From assembly GCA_039920165.1 (NCBI GenBank), contig JBDSEG010000391.1:1-5067 (forward strand): DNA of 5,067 bases, read 5' to 3'. The notes below the pieces were generated by a model that had not been told where the DNA came from, did no database searches, and was given only the letters and a program-made list of their open reading frames with translations. Made by a program: the position numbers and the translations under genes. The DNA is from JBDSEG01 sp039920165 (lineage in GTDB: Bacteria; Pseudomonadota; Gammaproteobacteria; Burkholderiales; Burkholderiaceae_C). Positions 1 through 5,067 of the stretch are shown here, piece after piece (the stretch's first letter is position 1; each line of letters begins with the position of its first letter).

Positions 1-827
1 CCGAGGGCGACGCAGCGAGGCAGGTTCCAGCCGCGCTCCAGGCCGAAGAGCAGGGCGCCTCGAAAGGCATCGCCGCAGCCGGTCGGGTCGACCACCTCGC
101 TCGCGGCGACCCCGGCCACGATACGGCGCACTCCCTGCTGCCAGACCTCGCAGCCCTCGGCGCCCAGCGTAACGATCACGCCCTTCAGGTGCGAGCGCGA
201 CAGCGCCTCCAGATCGAGGCCGGTGCGCTCGCACAGCATGCGCGCCTCGTAGTCGTTCACCGCGACCCAGCTCGCCTGCTCGACGAAGGCGCGCAGTTCG
301 GCGCCGTCGAACATCGGCAGGCCCTGGCCGGGGTCGAAGACGAACGGGATGCCGGCGTGTGCGAGTTGCGCCGCGTGCTGCAGCATCGCCTCGCGGCCGT
401 CGGGGGCGACGATGGCGATCGCGATATCGGGGTCGGCCGGCACCGCGGTCTCGTGCGCCGACTGCATGGCGCCAGGGTGGAAGGCGGTGATCTGGTTGTT
501 GTCGGCGTCGGTGATGATGATTGCCTGCGCCGTATAGCTGTCGGGCACGCTGCGCACATGTTCGATTCGCGCGCCGAAGGATTCGAGCCGCTGCACGTAC
601 TCGGCGCCGTCGCTGCCGACGGCCGCCAGCACGACCGGCGTGCCGCCGAGTCCGGCCAGCGAGTAGGCGATATTTCCCGCGCAGCCGCCGAACTCGCGCC
701 GCAGCGTCGGGACCAGGAACGACACGTTCAGGATGTGCACCTGCTCAGGCAGGATCTGCTGCGCGAATCGGCCCGGGAAATTGGTGATGGTGTCGAACGC
801 GAGCGAGCCGCAGACCAGTGCCGACAT
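1..827 (-). CDS. PfkB-family nucleoside (adenosine-type) kinase, 3' end cut by window edge
   Basis: Predicted cytoplasmic sugar/nucleoside kinase that transfers the ATP gamma-phosphate to the ribose 5'-hydroxyl of a nucleoside, most likely in purine salvage. The 275 visible residues begin at an ATG preceded by GGAG at 5-nt spacing. Ribokinase-fold marks are in order: an N-terminal beta strand ending in substrate-contact D12, the GG motif at 47-48 followed by N52, an N-x-x-E motif (N191, E194) that in this family helps organise the metal-phosphate site, TLGAEG at 220-225, and the signature DPTGCGD at 247-253, with D253 as the expected catalytic base. From memory, segments such as REFGGCAGNIAY and NNQITAFHPGAM closely match the characterised broad-specificity nucleoside kinase of Burkholderia thailandensis (about 312 residues), so roughly 35 C-terminal residues lie beyond the window. 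Last gene of the cluster in view. The PfkB family is certain; the substrate is inferred. Other ribokinase-family sugars remain possible. Confidence 0.88.
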   Translation of the reverse strand, partial: MSALVCGSLAFDTITNFPGRFAQQILPEQVHILNVSFLVPTLRREFGGCAGNIAYSLAGLGGTPVVLAAVGSDGAEYVQRLESFGARIEHVRSVPDSYTAQAIIITDADNNQITAFHPGAMQSAHETAVPADPDIAIAIVAPDGREAMLQHAAQLAHAGIPFVFDPGQGLPMFDGAELRAFVEQASWVAVNDYEARMLCERTGLDLEALSRSHLKGVIVTLGAEGCEVWQQGVRRIVAGVAASEVVDPTGCGDAFRGALLFGLERGWNLPRCVAL

Positions 828-832
828 GAAGA

Positions 833-836
833 CTCC
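833..836 (-). promoter_or_regulatory. Shine-Dalgarno site of the nucleoside kinase gene
   Basis: GGAG on the minus strand, 5 nt before the ATG at 825-827. It supports that start and gives the kinase its own ribosome entry, unlike the three genes immediately upstream. The 36-nt gap (828-863) after the DUF3426 stop shows no hairpin with a T tract, so I see no terminator between the two genes. Confidence 0.6.
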
Positions 837-863
837 AGAAGAAAGGGGACCGACGCGGGAGCG

Positions 864-1889
864 TCAGGGATAGAAGATCTCGACGCTGTAGCCGTTGACG
901 CGCGGATTGCCGGCCGTCAGCAGCAGCTGCAGCGTCGATTCGGCGCCGGCCGGCAACACCGCGAGCGGGGTGCGGAAATCGTCCGGAGCGAGCATGCGGC
1001 GCGCGAACGGCAGTTCGCCTTCCTTCAGCGTCAGCTCGACCCATGGCGTCGCCAGGCCGACGTCGCTACGGTTGCGCAGAGTGACCGAGAGCGCGAACGC
1101 ATCCGGCGCCGGACTGCGCGTGAGCGCGGTCGCCTCGACCGAGATGTCCTCGATCCGGCGCAGCGGCTCGATGCTGCAGCCCACGAGCGAGCACCAGCCG
1201 AAAAGAGGCCCGCGCAGCGCAGGCCAGGTCGCTGCGATCAAGTCACGCCGCTGGTGCACCAGTTGCATGGCGAGCAGCAGGACGAGGGCGATCGACGCCG
1301 CCGCGAGCGCGACGCGCAGGCGCGGGTCGAGCCAGCGCGCACGGCGGTCGGCGTGCCGCACGAAGGCCGGCGCCGATTCGTCGGCGAGCATCGATTCGAC
1401 GAATTCCGAGCCGGCTTCGGCGGGCTCGGCAGGCTGCGCGGTATCGGGCGCGGACTCGTGTTGCAGCGCGGGCGCGAGCTCGGTCTCGAATTCGGAATCG
1501 AAGCGCGCATCGGCGAAATCGGGCCGGTCGCGGCTGGCAGCCGGTGTCGGGGCCGGTGCTTCGGCCCACGCGGGCAGTGGCATCGACACTTCGGGCTCGT
1601 GATGGGCCACTGCCGCCGGCGCCGGTTCGGGTTCATGCTTGATGAATGCGGCGTACGCGGCATCGGCCCGGGACCGCGGCAAGCCTTCCTGCTCCGCGGC
1701 AGGCGCGGGCACCTGCGCCGGCGCGGGCCGGCTCGGCCTGCCGTCGCGTTCGAGGTCGAACAGCCCTTCGAGCGCGCTGAAGACCTCGCCGCATTTGCCG
1801 CAACGCACCCAGCCCTCGGACACCTTGAGCTGGTCCTGGACGACGCGGAATACGGTGCTGCAGGACGTGCAGGAGGTCGCCAGGCTCAT
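864..1889 (-). CDS. Membrane-anchored zinc-ribbon protein with C-terminal DUF3426 domain, function unknown
   Basis: A 341-residue protein with three parts. Residues 1-45 form an MJ0042-type zinc ribbon, with C7-x2-C10 and C30-x2-C33 as metal ligands. Residues about 46-183 are a Pro/Ala/Glu-rich, probably disordered linker. Residues 191-211 form one hydrophobic membrane segment, followed by a compact domain (about 215-341) matching DUF3426. The basic stretch before the membrane segment (R178 to R192) outweighs the two arginines after it, so I infer ribbon inside, C-terminal domain in the periplasm. That domain carries C233 and C238, a spaced pair typical of the family as I recall it. The reading frame stays open upstream to 2378, but the ATG at 1887-1889 is chosen because the zinc ribbon begins right there and the codon overlaps the prmA stop as ATGA. 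No Shine-Dalgarno is visible, which suggests coupling to prmA. The domain class is clear; no biochemical role is known to me. Confidence 0.9.
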   Translation of the reverse strand: MSLATSCTSCSTVFRVVQDQLKVSEGWVRCGKCGEVFSALEGLFDLERDGRPSRPAPAQVPAPAAEQEGLPRSRADAAYAAFIKHEPEPAPAAVAHHEPEVSMPLPAWAEAPAPTPAASRDRPDFADARFDSEFETELAPALQHESAPDTAQPAEPAEAGSEFVESMLADESAPAFVRHADRRARWLDPRLRVALAAASIALVLLLAMQLVHQRRDLIAATWPALRGPLFGWCSLVGCSIEPLRRIEDISVEATALTRSPAPDAFALSVTLRNRSDVGLATPWVELTLKEGELPFARRMLAPDDFRTPLAVLPAGAESTLQLLLTAGNPRVNGYSVEIFYP

Positions 1890-2836
1890 GGCGCGATGTT
1901 GCCACGTGTATTGGCATGCGAGCCCGGCGCGCCCGGCGTTGCGGCGCGCCGCGCGGTCATGAGGACCCAGCCGTCGATGGCGTCCTCGACCTCGATGGCG
2001 AGCCACGGCGCGTAGGCCGCCTTCAGTTCGTCGGCCTGGCGCGCGAGGATGCCCGCCAGCACCAGCGAGCCGCCGGCCGCGACATGACCGCACAGCAGCG
2101 GCGCGAGCAGCTTGAGCGGCGTGGCGAGGATATTGGCGAAAACCGTGTCGTAGGCCCCGTGGACCGCGTCGGGTAGACCGGCGAGGAGCGTCACGCCGTT
2201 GCGCTGGGCATTGTCGATCGTGGCCTGGACCGCGGCCGGATCGATATCGACCGCATCGATATCGGCCGCTCCGAACAGGCCGACACCGATCGCCAGAATG
2301 CCCGAGCCGCATCCATAGTCGAGCACCCGACCCCAGGCGCGCTTCGATGCCGAAGCGCGTGCCGCCCACGCCAGGCACATCCGCGTCGTCGGGTGCGTGC
2401 CGGTGCCGAAGGCCAGGCCGGGGTCGAGCCGCATCATCGTGCGCGCCTCGGCCGGCGGCTCGTGCCAGCTTGGCACGATCCAGAAACCCGGCGCGATTTC
2501 GACCGGCGTGAACTGCGATTGCGTGAGGCGTACCCAGTCGGTGTCGGGCACGGCTTGCAACGCGAGCAGTCGCACGTCATCGGCGAAATCCTGCGCGAGC
2601 AGCAGCGCCAGCGCCTCGGTTGCCACGCTGTCCTCGATGAACAAGGCGGTGATCGTCGAACGCTGCCAGCCCTGGCGCGGCGCCGGCATCCCGGGCTCGC
2701 CGAACAGCGCGTCCTCGGCGGACGTGCCGGCGTCGGCATCCTCGACCGAGACCGAGAGCGCGCCGAGTTCGTCCATCAACGCGTCCGAAACCCGCTCGAC
2801 CCGGTCGCGCGGCGCCAGCAGCAGCAGTTCGACCAT
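1886..2836 (-). CDS. prmA: Ribosomal protein L11 methyltransferase
   Basis: Uses S-adenosylmethionine to methylate amino groups of ribosomal protein L11 in the cytoplasm. Of 316 residues, about 1-100 match the substrate-binding N-terminal domain (GALSVSVEDAD at 25-35, FGEPG at 45-49). The Rossmann methyltransferase domain follows. DPGLAFGTGTHPTT at 138-151 is diagnostic of PrmA, DYGCGSGILAIG at 173-184 is the SAM-binding glycine loop, VDIDP at 196-200 is the acidic strand-2 motif, and NILATPL at 235-241 is the NxLxxPL-type active-site motif. The conserved core ends near DGWVLMTARR (289-298). A further 18 residues, rich in Ala, Gly and Pro, make the protein longer than the usual 293-300. The ATG lies 11 nt after the accC stop without a clear Shine-Dalgarno. 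The stop overlaps the next gene by 4 nt. The pairing of prmA with accBC is common in proteobacteria of this kind. Confidence 0.96.
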   Translation of the reverse strand: MVELLLLAPRDRVERVSDALMDELGALSVSVEDADAGTSAEDALFGEPGMPAPRQGWQRSTITALFIEDSVATEALALLLAQDFADDVRLLALQAVPDTDWVRLTQSQFTPVEIAPGFWIVPSWHEPPAEARTMMRLDPGLAFGTGTHPTTRMCLAWAARASASKRAWGRVLDYGCGSGILAIGVGLFGAADIDAVDIDPAAVQATIDNAQRNGVTLLAGLPDAVHGAYDTVFANILATPLKLLAPLLCGHVAAGGSLVLAGILARQADELKAAYAPWLAIEVEDAIDGWVLMTARRAATPGAPGSHANTRGNIAP

Positions 2837-2847
2837 GCCGGAGCGAC

Positions 2848-4197
2848 TCAGCGCTTGTGCTGGCTCATCCAGCCTTCAAGGTAATGGATGTTGGTCCCGC
2901 CCTCGATGAACTTGGCATCGACCATCAGTTCGCGGTGCAGCGGGATATTGGTCGAGATGCCCTCGACCACGGTCTCCGACAGCGCGATCCGCATGCGCGC
3001 CAGAGCCTGATCGCGGGTATCGCCGTGGGTGATGATCTTGCCGATCATCGAGTCGTAATTGGGCGGCACGAAATAGTTGGTGTAGGCGTGCGAATCGACC
3101 CGCACCCCCGGCCCGCCCGGCGGGTGCCACATCGTGATGCGGCCGGGCGAGGGCGTGAACTTGTACGGGTCCTCGGCATTGATCCGGCACTCGATCGCAT
3201 GGCCGCGCATCTGGATATTGCGCTGCGTGAAGGGCAGTTTCTCGCCCGCGGCGACGCGGATCTGCATTTGCACCAGGTCGATCCCGGTGACCCATTCCGT
3301 CACCGGGTGCTCGACCTGGATCCGGGTATTCATCTCGATGAAGAAGAACTCGCCGTTCTCGTACAGGAATTCGAAGGTGCCGGCGCCGCGGTAGCCGATG
3401 CGCTTGCAGGCGGTGGCGCAGCGGTCGCCGATGCGCTCGATCACGCGCCGCGCGATGCCGGGTGCGGGCGCCTCCTCGATGATCTTCTGGTGGCGGCGCT
3501 GCATCGAGCAGTCGCGCTCGCCCAGCCAGACCGCATTCTTGTGCTCGTCGGCCAGCACCTGGATCTCGATGTGGCGCGGGTTCTCGAGGAACTTCTCCAT
3601 GTACACGGCGCTGTTCGAGAACGCCGCGCCGGCCTCGGCCCGCGTCGTCGAGACCGCGTGCACCAGCGCCGCCTCGGTCTGCACGACCCGCATGCCACGC
3701 CCGCCGCCGCCGCCGGCGGCCTTGATGATCACCGGGTAGCCGATCGCTCGCGCCGCCTTGATGATCTCCTTCGGGTCGTCGGGCAACGCGCCCTCCGAGC
3801 CCGGCACGCAGGGCACGCCGGCCTTGATCATCGCGACCTTGGCCGCAACCTTGTCGCCCATGGTGCGGATCGCCTCGGGCGTCGGCCCGATGAAGGTGAA
3901 GCCGCTCTTCTCGACCCGCTCGGCGAAGTCCGCGTTCTCGGACAGGAAGCCATAGCCGGGGTGGATCGCCTCGGCGTCGGTCACCTCGGCGGTCGAGATG
4001 ATGGCGGGCATGTTGAGGTAGCTTTGCGCCGACGCAGCGGGGCCGATGCACACCGCCTCGTCGGCGAGCTTTACGTACTTGGCGTCGCGGTCGGCTTCGG
4101 AATACACGACCACCGACTTGACGCCCAACTCACGGCACGCGCGTTGAATCCGCAGCGCGATCTCTCCGCGATTTGCGATCAATATTTTCTTGAACAC
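2848..4197 (-). CDS. accC: Biotin carboxylase subunit of acetyl-CoA carboxylase
   Basis: Carboxylates the biotin carried on AccB using ATP and bicarbonate, the first half-reaction of malonyl-CoA synthesis. The protein has 449 residues, the same length as E. coli AccC, and conserved residues fall at the same numbers. ATP/biotin-site residues K116, K159, H209, Q233, H236, K238, E276, E288, N290, R292, E296 and R338 are all present. Domains in order: N-terminal biotin carboxylase domain (VIANRGEIA-like start, 1-115), ATP-grasp domain (about 116-325) with the glycine-rich loop at 162-168, and C-terminal domain (about 335-445) with RINAEDP at 338-344. The start codon is GTG (minus strand of 4195-4197), fixed by the family N-terminus, just 7 nt after the accB stop and without a recognisable Shine-Dalgarno. 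That fits translational coupling, which would help match AccB and AccC amounts. No damage is seen. Confidence 0.98.
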   Translation of the reverse strand: MFKKILIANRGEIALRIQRACRELGVKSVVVYSEADRDAKYVKLADEAVCIGPAASAQSYLNMPAIISTAEVTDAEAIHPGYGFLSENADFAERVEKSGFTFIGPTPEAIRTMGDKVAAKVAMIKAGVPCVPGSEGALPDDPKEIIKAARAIGYPVIIKAAGGGGGRGMRVVQTEAALVHAVSTTRAEAGAAFSNSAVYMEKFLENPRHIEIQVLADEHKNAVWLGERDCSMQRRHQKIIEEAPAPGIARRVIERIGDRCATACKRIGYRGAGTFEFLYENGEFFFIEMNTRIQVEHPVTEWVTGIDLVQMQIRVAAGEKLPFTQRNIQMRGHAIECRINAEDPYKFTPSPGRITMWHPPGGPGVRVDSHAYTNYFVPPNYDSMIGKIITHGDTRDQALARMRIALSETVVEGISTNIPLHRELMVDAKFIEGGTNIHYLEGWMSQHKR

Positions 4198-4204
4198 GGG
4201 TGGC

Positions 4205-4672
4205 CTAGCCGATGACGAACAGCGGCTGTCCGAACTCCACCGCCTGACCGTTCTCGCACAGGATCTGGCTTACCGACCCCGAGCCGTCGGACTCGATTTC
4301 GTTCATGATCTTCATCGCTTCGATGATGCAGATCGGCTCGCCCTCCTTGATCGGGCTGCCGACATCGACGAAGGATTTCGCCCCCGGGCTCGAGGCCCGA
4401 TAGAAGGTGCCCACCATCGGCGACTTGACGATATGTCTGGCGGGTTCGGGTGCGGCTTCCGGCGCGGGCGGCAGGGCGGGGGCGGCGGCGGGCGCGATTG
4501 GCGCTGGCGCCTGGCCCATATGCATGCCGCTCAGATAGAGCGGCTGACTCGGGGCGGCGACCGGATCGGCCTTGACGATGCGAACCTTGCCCTCCGCTTC
4601 CGTGATCTCGAGCTCCGAGATATTCGATTCCGAAACGAGGTCGATCAGGGTCTTGAGTTTTCGCAGGTCCAT
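4205..4672 (-). CDS. accB: Biotin carboxyl carrier protein of acetyl-CoA carboxylase
   Basis: Carries the covalently bound biotin that shuttles carboxylate from AccC to the AccA/AccD carboxyltransferase. It has 155 residues, the usual size. The N-terminal part (1-38, starting MDLRKLKTLIDLV) matches the AccB self-association and AccC-contact region. Residues 39-79 are a flexible Ala/Pro-rich linker. The biotinyl domain covers 80-155, with SPMVGTFYR at 84-92 (including the thumb region that follows, about 93-101) and the biotinylation motif EAMKIMNE at 118-125, so K121 is the predicted lysine modified by BirA. An in-frame start 51 nt further upstream exists, but the ATG at 4670-4672 matches the family N-terminus and has AGGAG at 9-nt spacing. 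First gene of the coupled accB-accC-prmA-DUF3426 series. It follows a 101-nt gap, so the operon promoter may lie there or further upstream in the redoxin gene region. Confidence 0.98.
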   Translation of the reverse strand: MDLRKLKTLIDLVSESNISELEITEAEGKVRIVKADPVAAPSQPLYLSGMHMGQAPAPIAPAAAPALPPAPEAAPEPARHIVKSPMVGTFYRASSPGAKSFVDVGSPIKEGEPICIIEAMKIMNEIESDGSGSVSQILCENGQAVEFGQPLFVIG

Positions 4673-4681
4673 TGGTTGCCG

Positions 4682-4686
4682 CTCCT
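4682..4686 (-). promoter_or_regulatory. Shine-Dalgarno site of accB
   Basis: AGGAG on the minus strand, with 9 nt between it and the accB ATG. It is the only strong ribosome binding site for the accB-accC-prmA-DUF3426 run, and it decides between the 4672 start and the longer upstream in-frame alternative, which would place this site inside the coding sequence. Confidence 0.75.
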
Positions 4687-4695
4687 GGTATTTGT

Positions 4696-4709
4696 CTTGT
4701 CGCGGCAAG
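4696..4709. promoter_or_regulatory. Imperfect 14-bp dyad upstream of accB (possible operator)
   Basis: The plus strand reads CTTGTCGCGGCAAG, a two-fold symmetric element in which six of seven base pairs match (the T at 4700 against the G at 4705 is the exception). It lies 24 nt upstream of the accB start, just before the ribosome binding site. Its place would suit a repressor site or a small RNA hairpin in the leader, but dyads of this length also arise by chance in GC-rich DNA and I recognise no known regulator consensus. Confidence 0.2.
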
Positions 4710-4773
4710 CAGGCCGTGGACACCTGCCCAGCGCCGACAGGGGAGCGGATTTTGCATCAAGCCCCTGCCATCC

Positions 4774-5067
4774 TCAGGCGGGCGGCGGCTTTTTCACCTT
4801 ATCGTCGCCTTTCGCTGCGCGTTCAAAGCGCTCCAGATCGGCCTGTTTAAGGGCCCCGAGATGCTGTCCGATCGCGCGCCCGGCGGCGTCGAAGGCCAGG
4901 GTGAAGGGCAGGCCGCCCTCCCGATTGCCGAAGGCCCGCGCGAGTTCGATGCCGGCCGGTCCGGCGAGCCCGATCCGAAACGAGACCGGCCGGCTGGCCA
5001 GAAACTCGCGCACCGGCACCTCGTGGTCGATGGCGAGGCCGACCACCTGAAAGCCGTCCACTGGCTG
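4774..5067 (-). CDS. TlpA/ResA-like thioredoxin-fold protein, C-terminal part only
   Basis: Probable thiol-disulfide oxidoreductase of the TlpA/ResA type, usually exported and anchored or free in the periplasm, where it reduces or exchanges disulfides, for example in cytochrome c maturation. The right edge cuts the gene, and 97 in-frame residues remain. They show the second half of a thioredoxin fold: strand VVGLAID at 8-14, helix region 15-25, FRIGLAG at 30-36, the GGLPFT segment at 51-56 in which P54 should be the cis-proline facing the active site, strand TLAFDAAGRAIGQHLGAL (56-73), and the last helix 75-86. A short charged, Pro-rich tail (GDDKVKKPPPA) ends the protein. The CxxC active site and any signal peptide lie outside the window, so redox activity cannot be confirmed. 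A GTG near 5061 could look like a start, but the frame runs on to the edge. In related bacteria a tlpA-like gene is typically near accB. Confidence 0.82.
   Translation of the reverse strand, partial: QPVDGFQVVGLAIDHEVPVREFLASRPVSFRIGLAGPAGIELARAFGNREGGLPFTLAFDAAGRAIGQHLGALKQADLERFERAAKGDDKVKKPPPA

Larger units (their letters stand above)
4673..4773 (-). other. Intergenic spacer between the redoxin gene and accB
   Basis: This 101-nt stretch is the longest non-coding interval in the window. It contains the accB ribosome binding site, the 14-bp dyad and, near the redoxin stop, a loose inverted repeat without a T tract. I find no sigma-70 pair with good -35/-10 boxes at 16-18 nt spacing and no credible rho-independent terminator, so whether accB has its own promoter here cannot be told from the sequence. 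No reading frame resembling aroQ or another gene fits in it. Confidence 0.6.

Noticed and set aside
189..2015. Plus-strand open frame of 608 codons opposite the kinase, DUF3426 and prmA genes
   Set aside because: It is antisense to three well-supported genes, its product is Arg/Gly/Ala-rich without recognisable domains, and GC-rich third positions on the minus strand commonly leave such frames open.
1890..2378. Upstream extension of the DUF3426 protein frame within prmA
   Set aside because: The extension reads through prmA in another frame and yields an Arg-rich sequence; the zinc ribbon begins exactly at the ATG that overlaps the prmA stop.
3711..3726. CCG/GCC trinucleotide run inside accC
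   Set aside because: It encodes the conserved glycine-rich ATP-grasp loop, so the repeat reflects protein constraint and GC-rich codons.
2857..4215. Plus-strand open frame of 452 codons opposite accC
   Set aside because: It mirrors accC almost exactly, encodes a low-complexity His/Asp/Arg/Leu-rich product and resembles no family; a shadow of codon usage.
4738..4767. Inverted repeat CAGGGG/CCCCTG with an 18-nt loop after the redoxin stop, as a possible terminator
   Set aside because: The stem is just 6 bp, the loop is long, and no T tract follows in the direction of transcription.
4754..4770. Sigma-54-like TGGCA...TTG sequence on the minus strand upstream of accB
   Set aside because: The spacing between the two boxes is one base short and the -12 box has GA in place of the required GC.
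4190..5050. Plus-strand open frame of 286 codons opposite accB and the redoxin gene
   Set aside because: It crosses two real genes and the spacer with no domain signature or ribosome binding site I could support.

Overview
The window is a compact block of conserved housekeeping genes, all read from the minus strand, in GC-rich DNA. Family resemblance and gene order (TlpA-type redoxin, accB, accC, prmA, DUF3426 zinc-ribbon protein, PfkB-type nucleoside kinase) point to a betaproteobacterium of the Burkholderiales/Rhodocyclales kind. I cannot assign a genus from sequence alone. Base composition and codon use look uniform, and I see no mobile element, RNA gene, CRISPR array or sign of recent transfer.

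Layout in the direction of transcription (right to left). First comes the C-terminal part of a thioredoxin-fold TlpA-like protein, cut by the right edge (4774-5067). A 101-nt spacer follows (4673-4773). It holds the only long non-coding gap, a strong accB ribosome binding site and a small imperfect dyad. Then come accB (4205-4672) and accC (2848-4197), the biotin carboxyl carrier and biotin carboxylase subunits of acetyl-CoA carboxylase, which commits acetyl-CoA to fatty acid synthesis. Next are prmA (1886-2836), the methyltransferase for ribosomal protein L11, and a membrane-anchored zinc-ribbon/DUF3426 protein of unknown function (864-1889). Last is a PfkB-family kinase that resembles broad-specificity bacterial nucleoside kinases, cut by the left edge (1-827).

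From accB to the DUF3426 gene the spacing is 7 nt, 11 nt and a 4-nt ATGA overlap. None of these three downstream starts has a clear Shine-Dalgarno sequence, and accC begins with GTG. This suggests one transcript whose genes are translationally coupled. The kinase follows after 36 nt with its own GGAG site. The products span lipid precursor supply, ribosome modification, an envelope protein and nucleotide salvage, so the cluster looks like a growth-linked operon rather than a single pathway.

I found no convincing new biological system. The points most worth a second look are the absence of aroQ between the redoxin gene and accB, the run of leaderless-looking coupled starts, the dyad upstream of accB, and the topology of the DUF3426 protein with its predicted periplasmic cysteine pair. 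The long open frames on the plus strand are shadows of the minus-strand genes.
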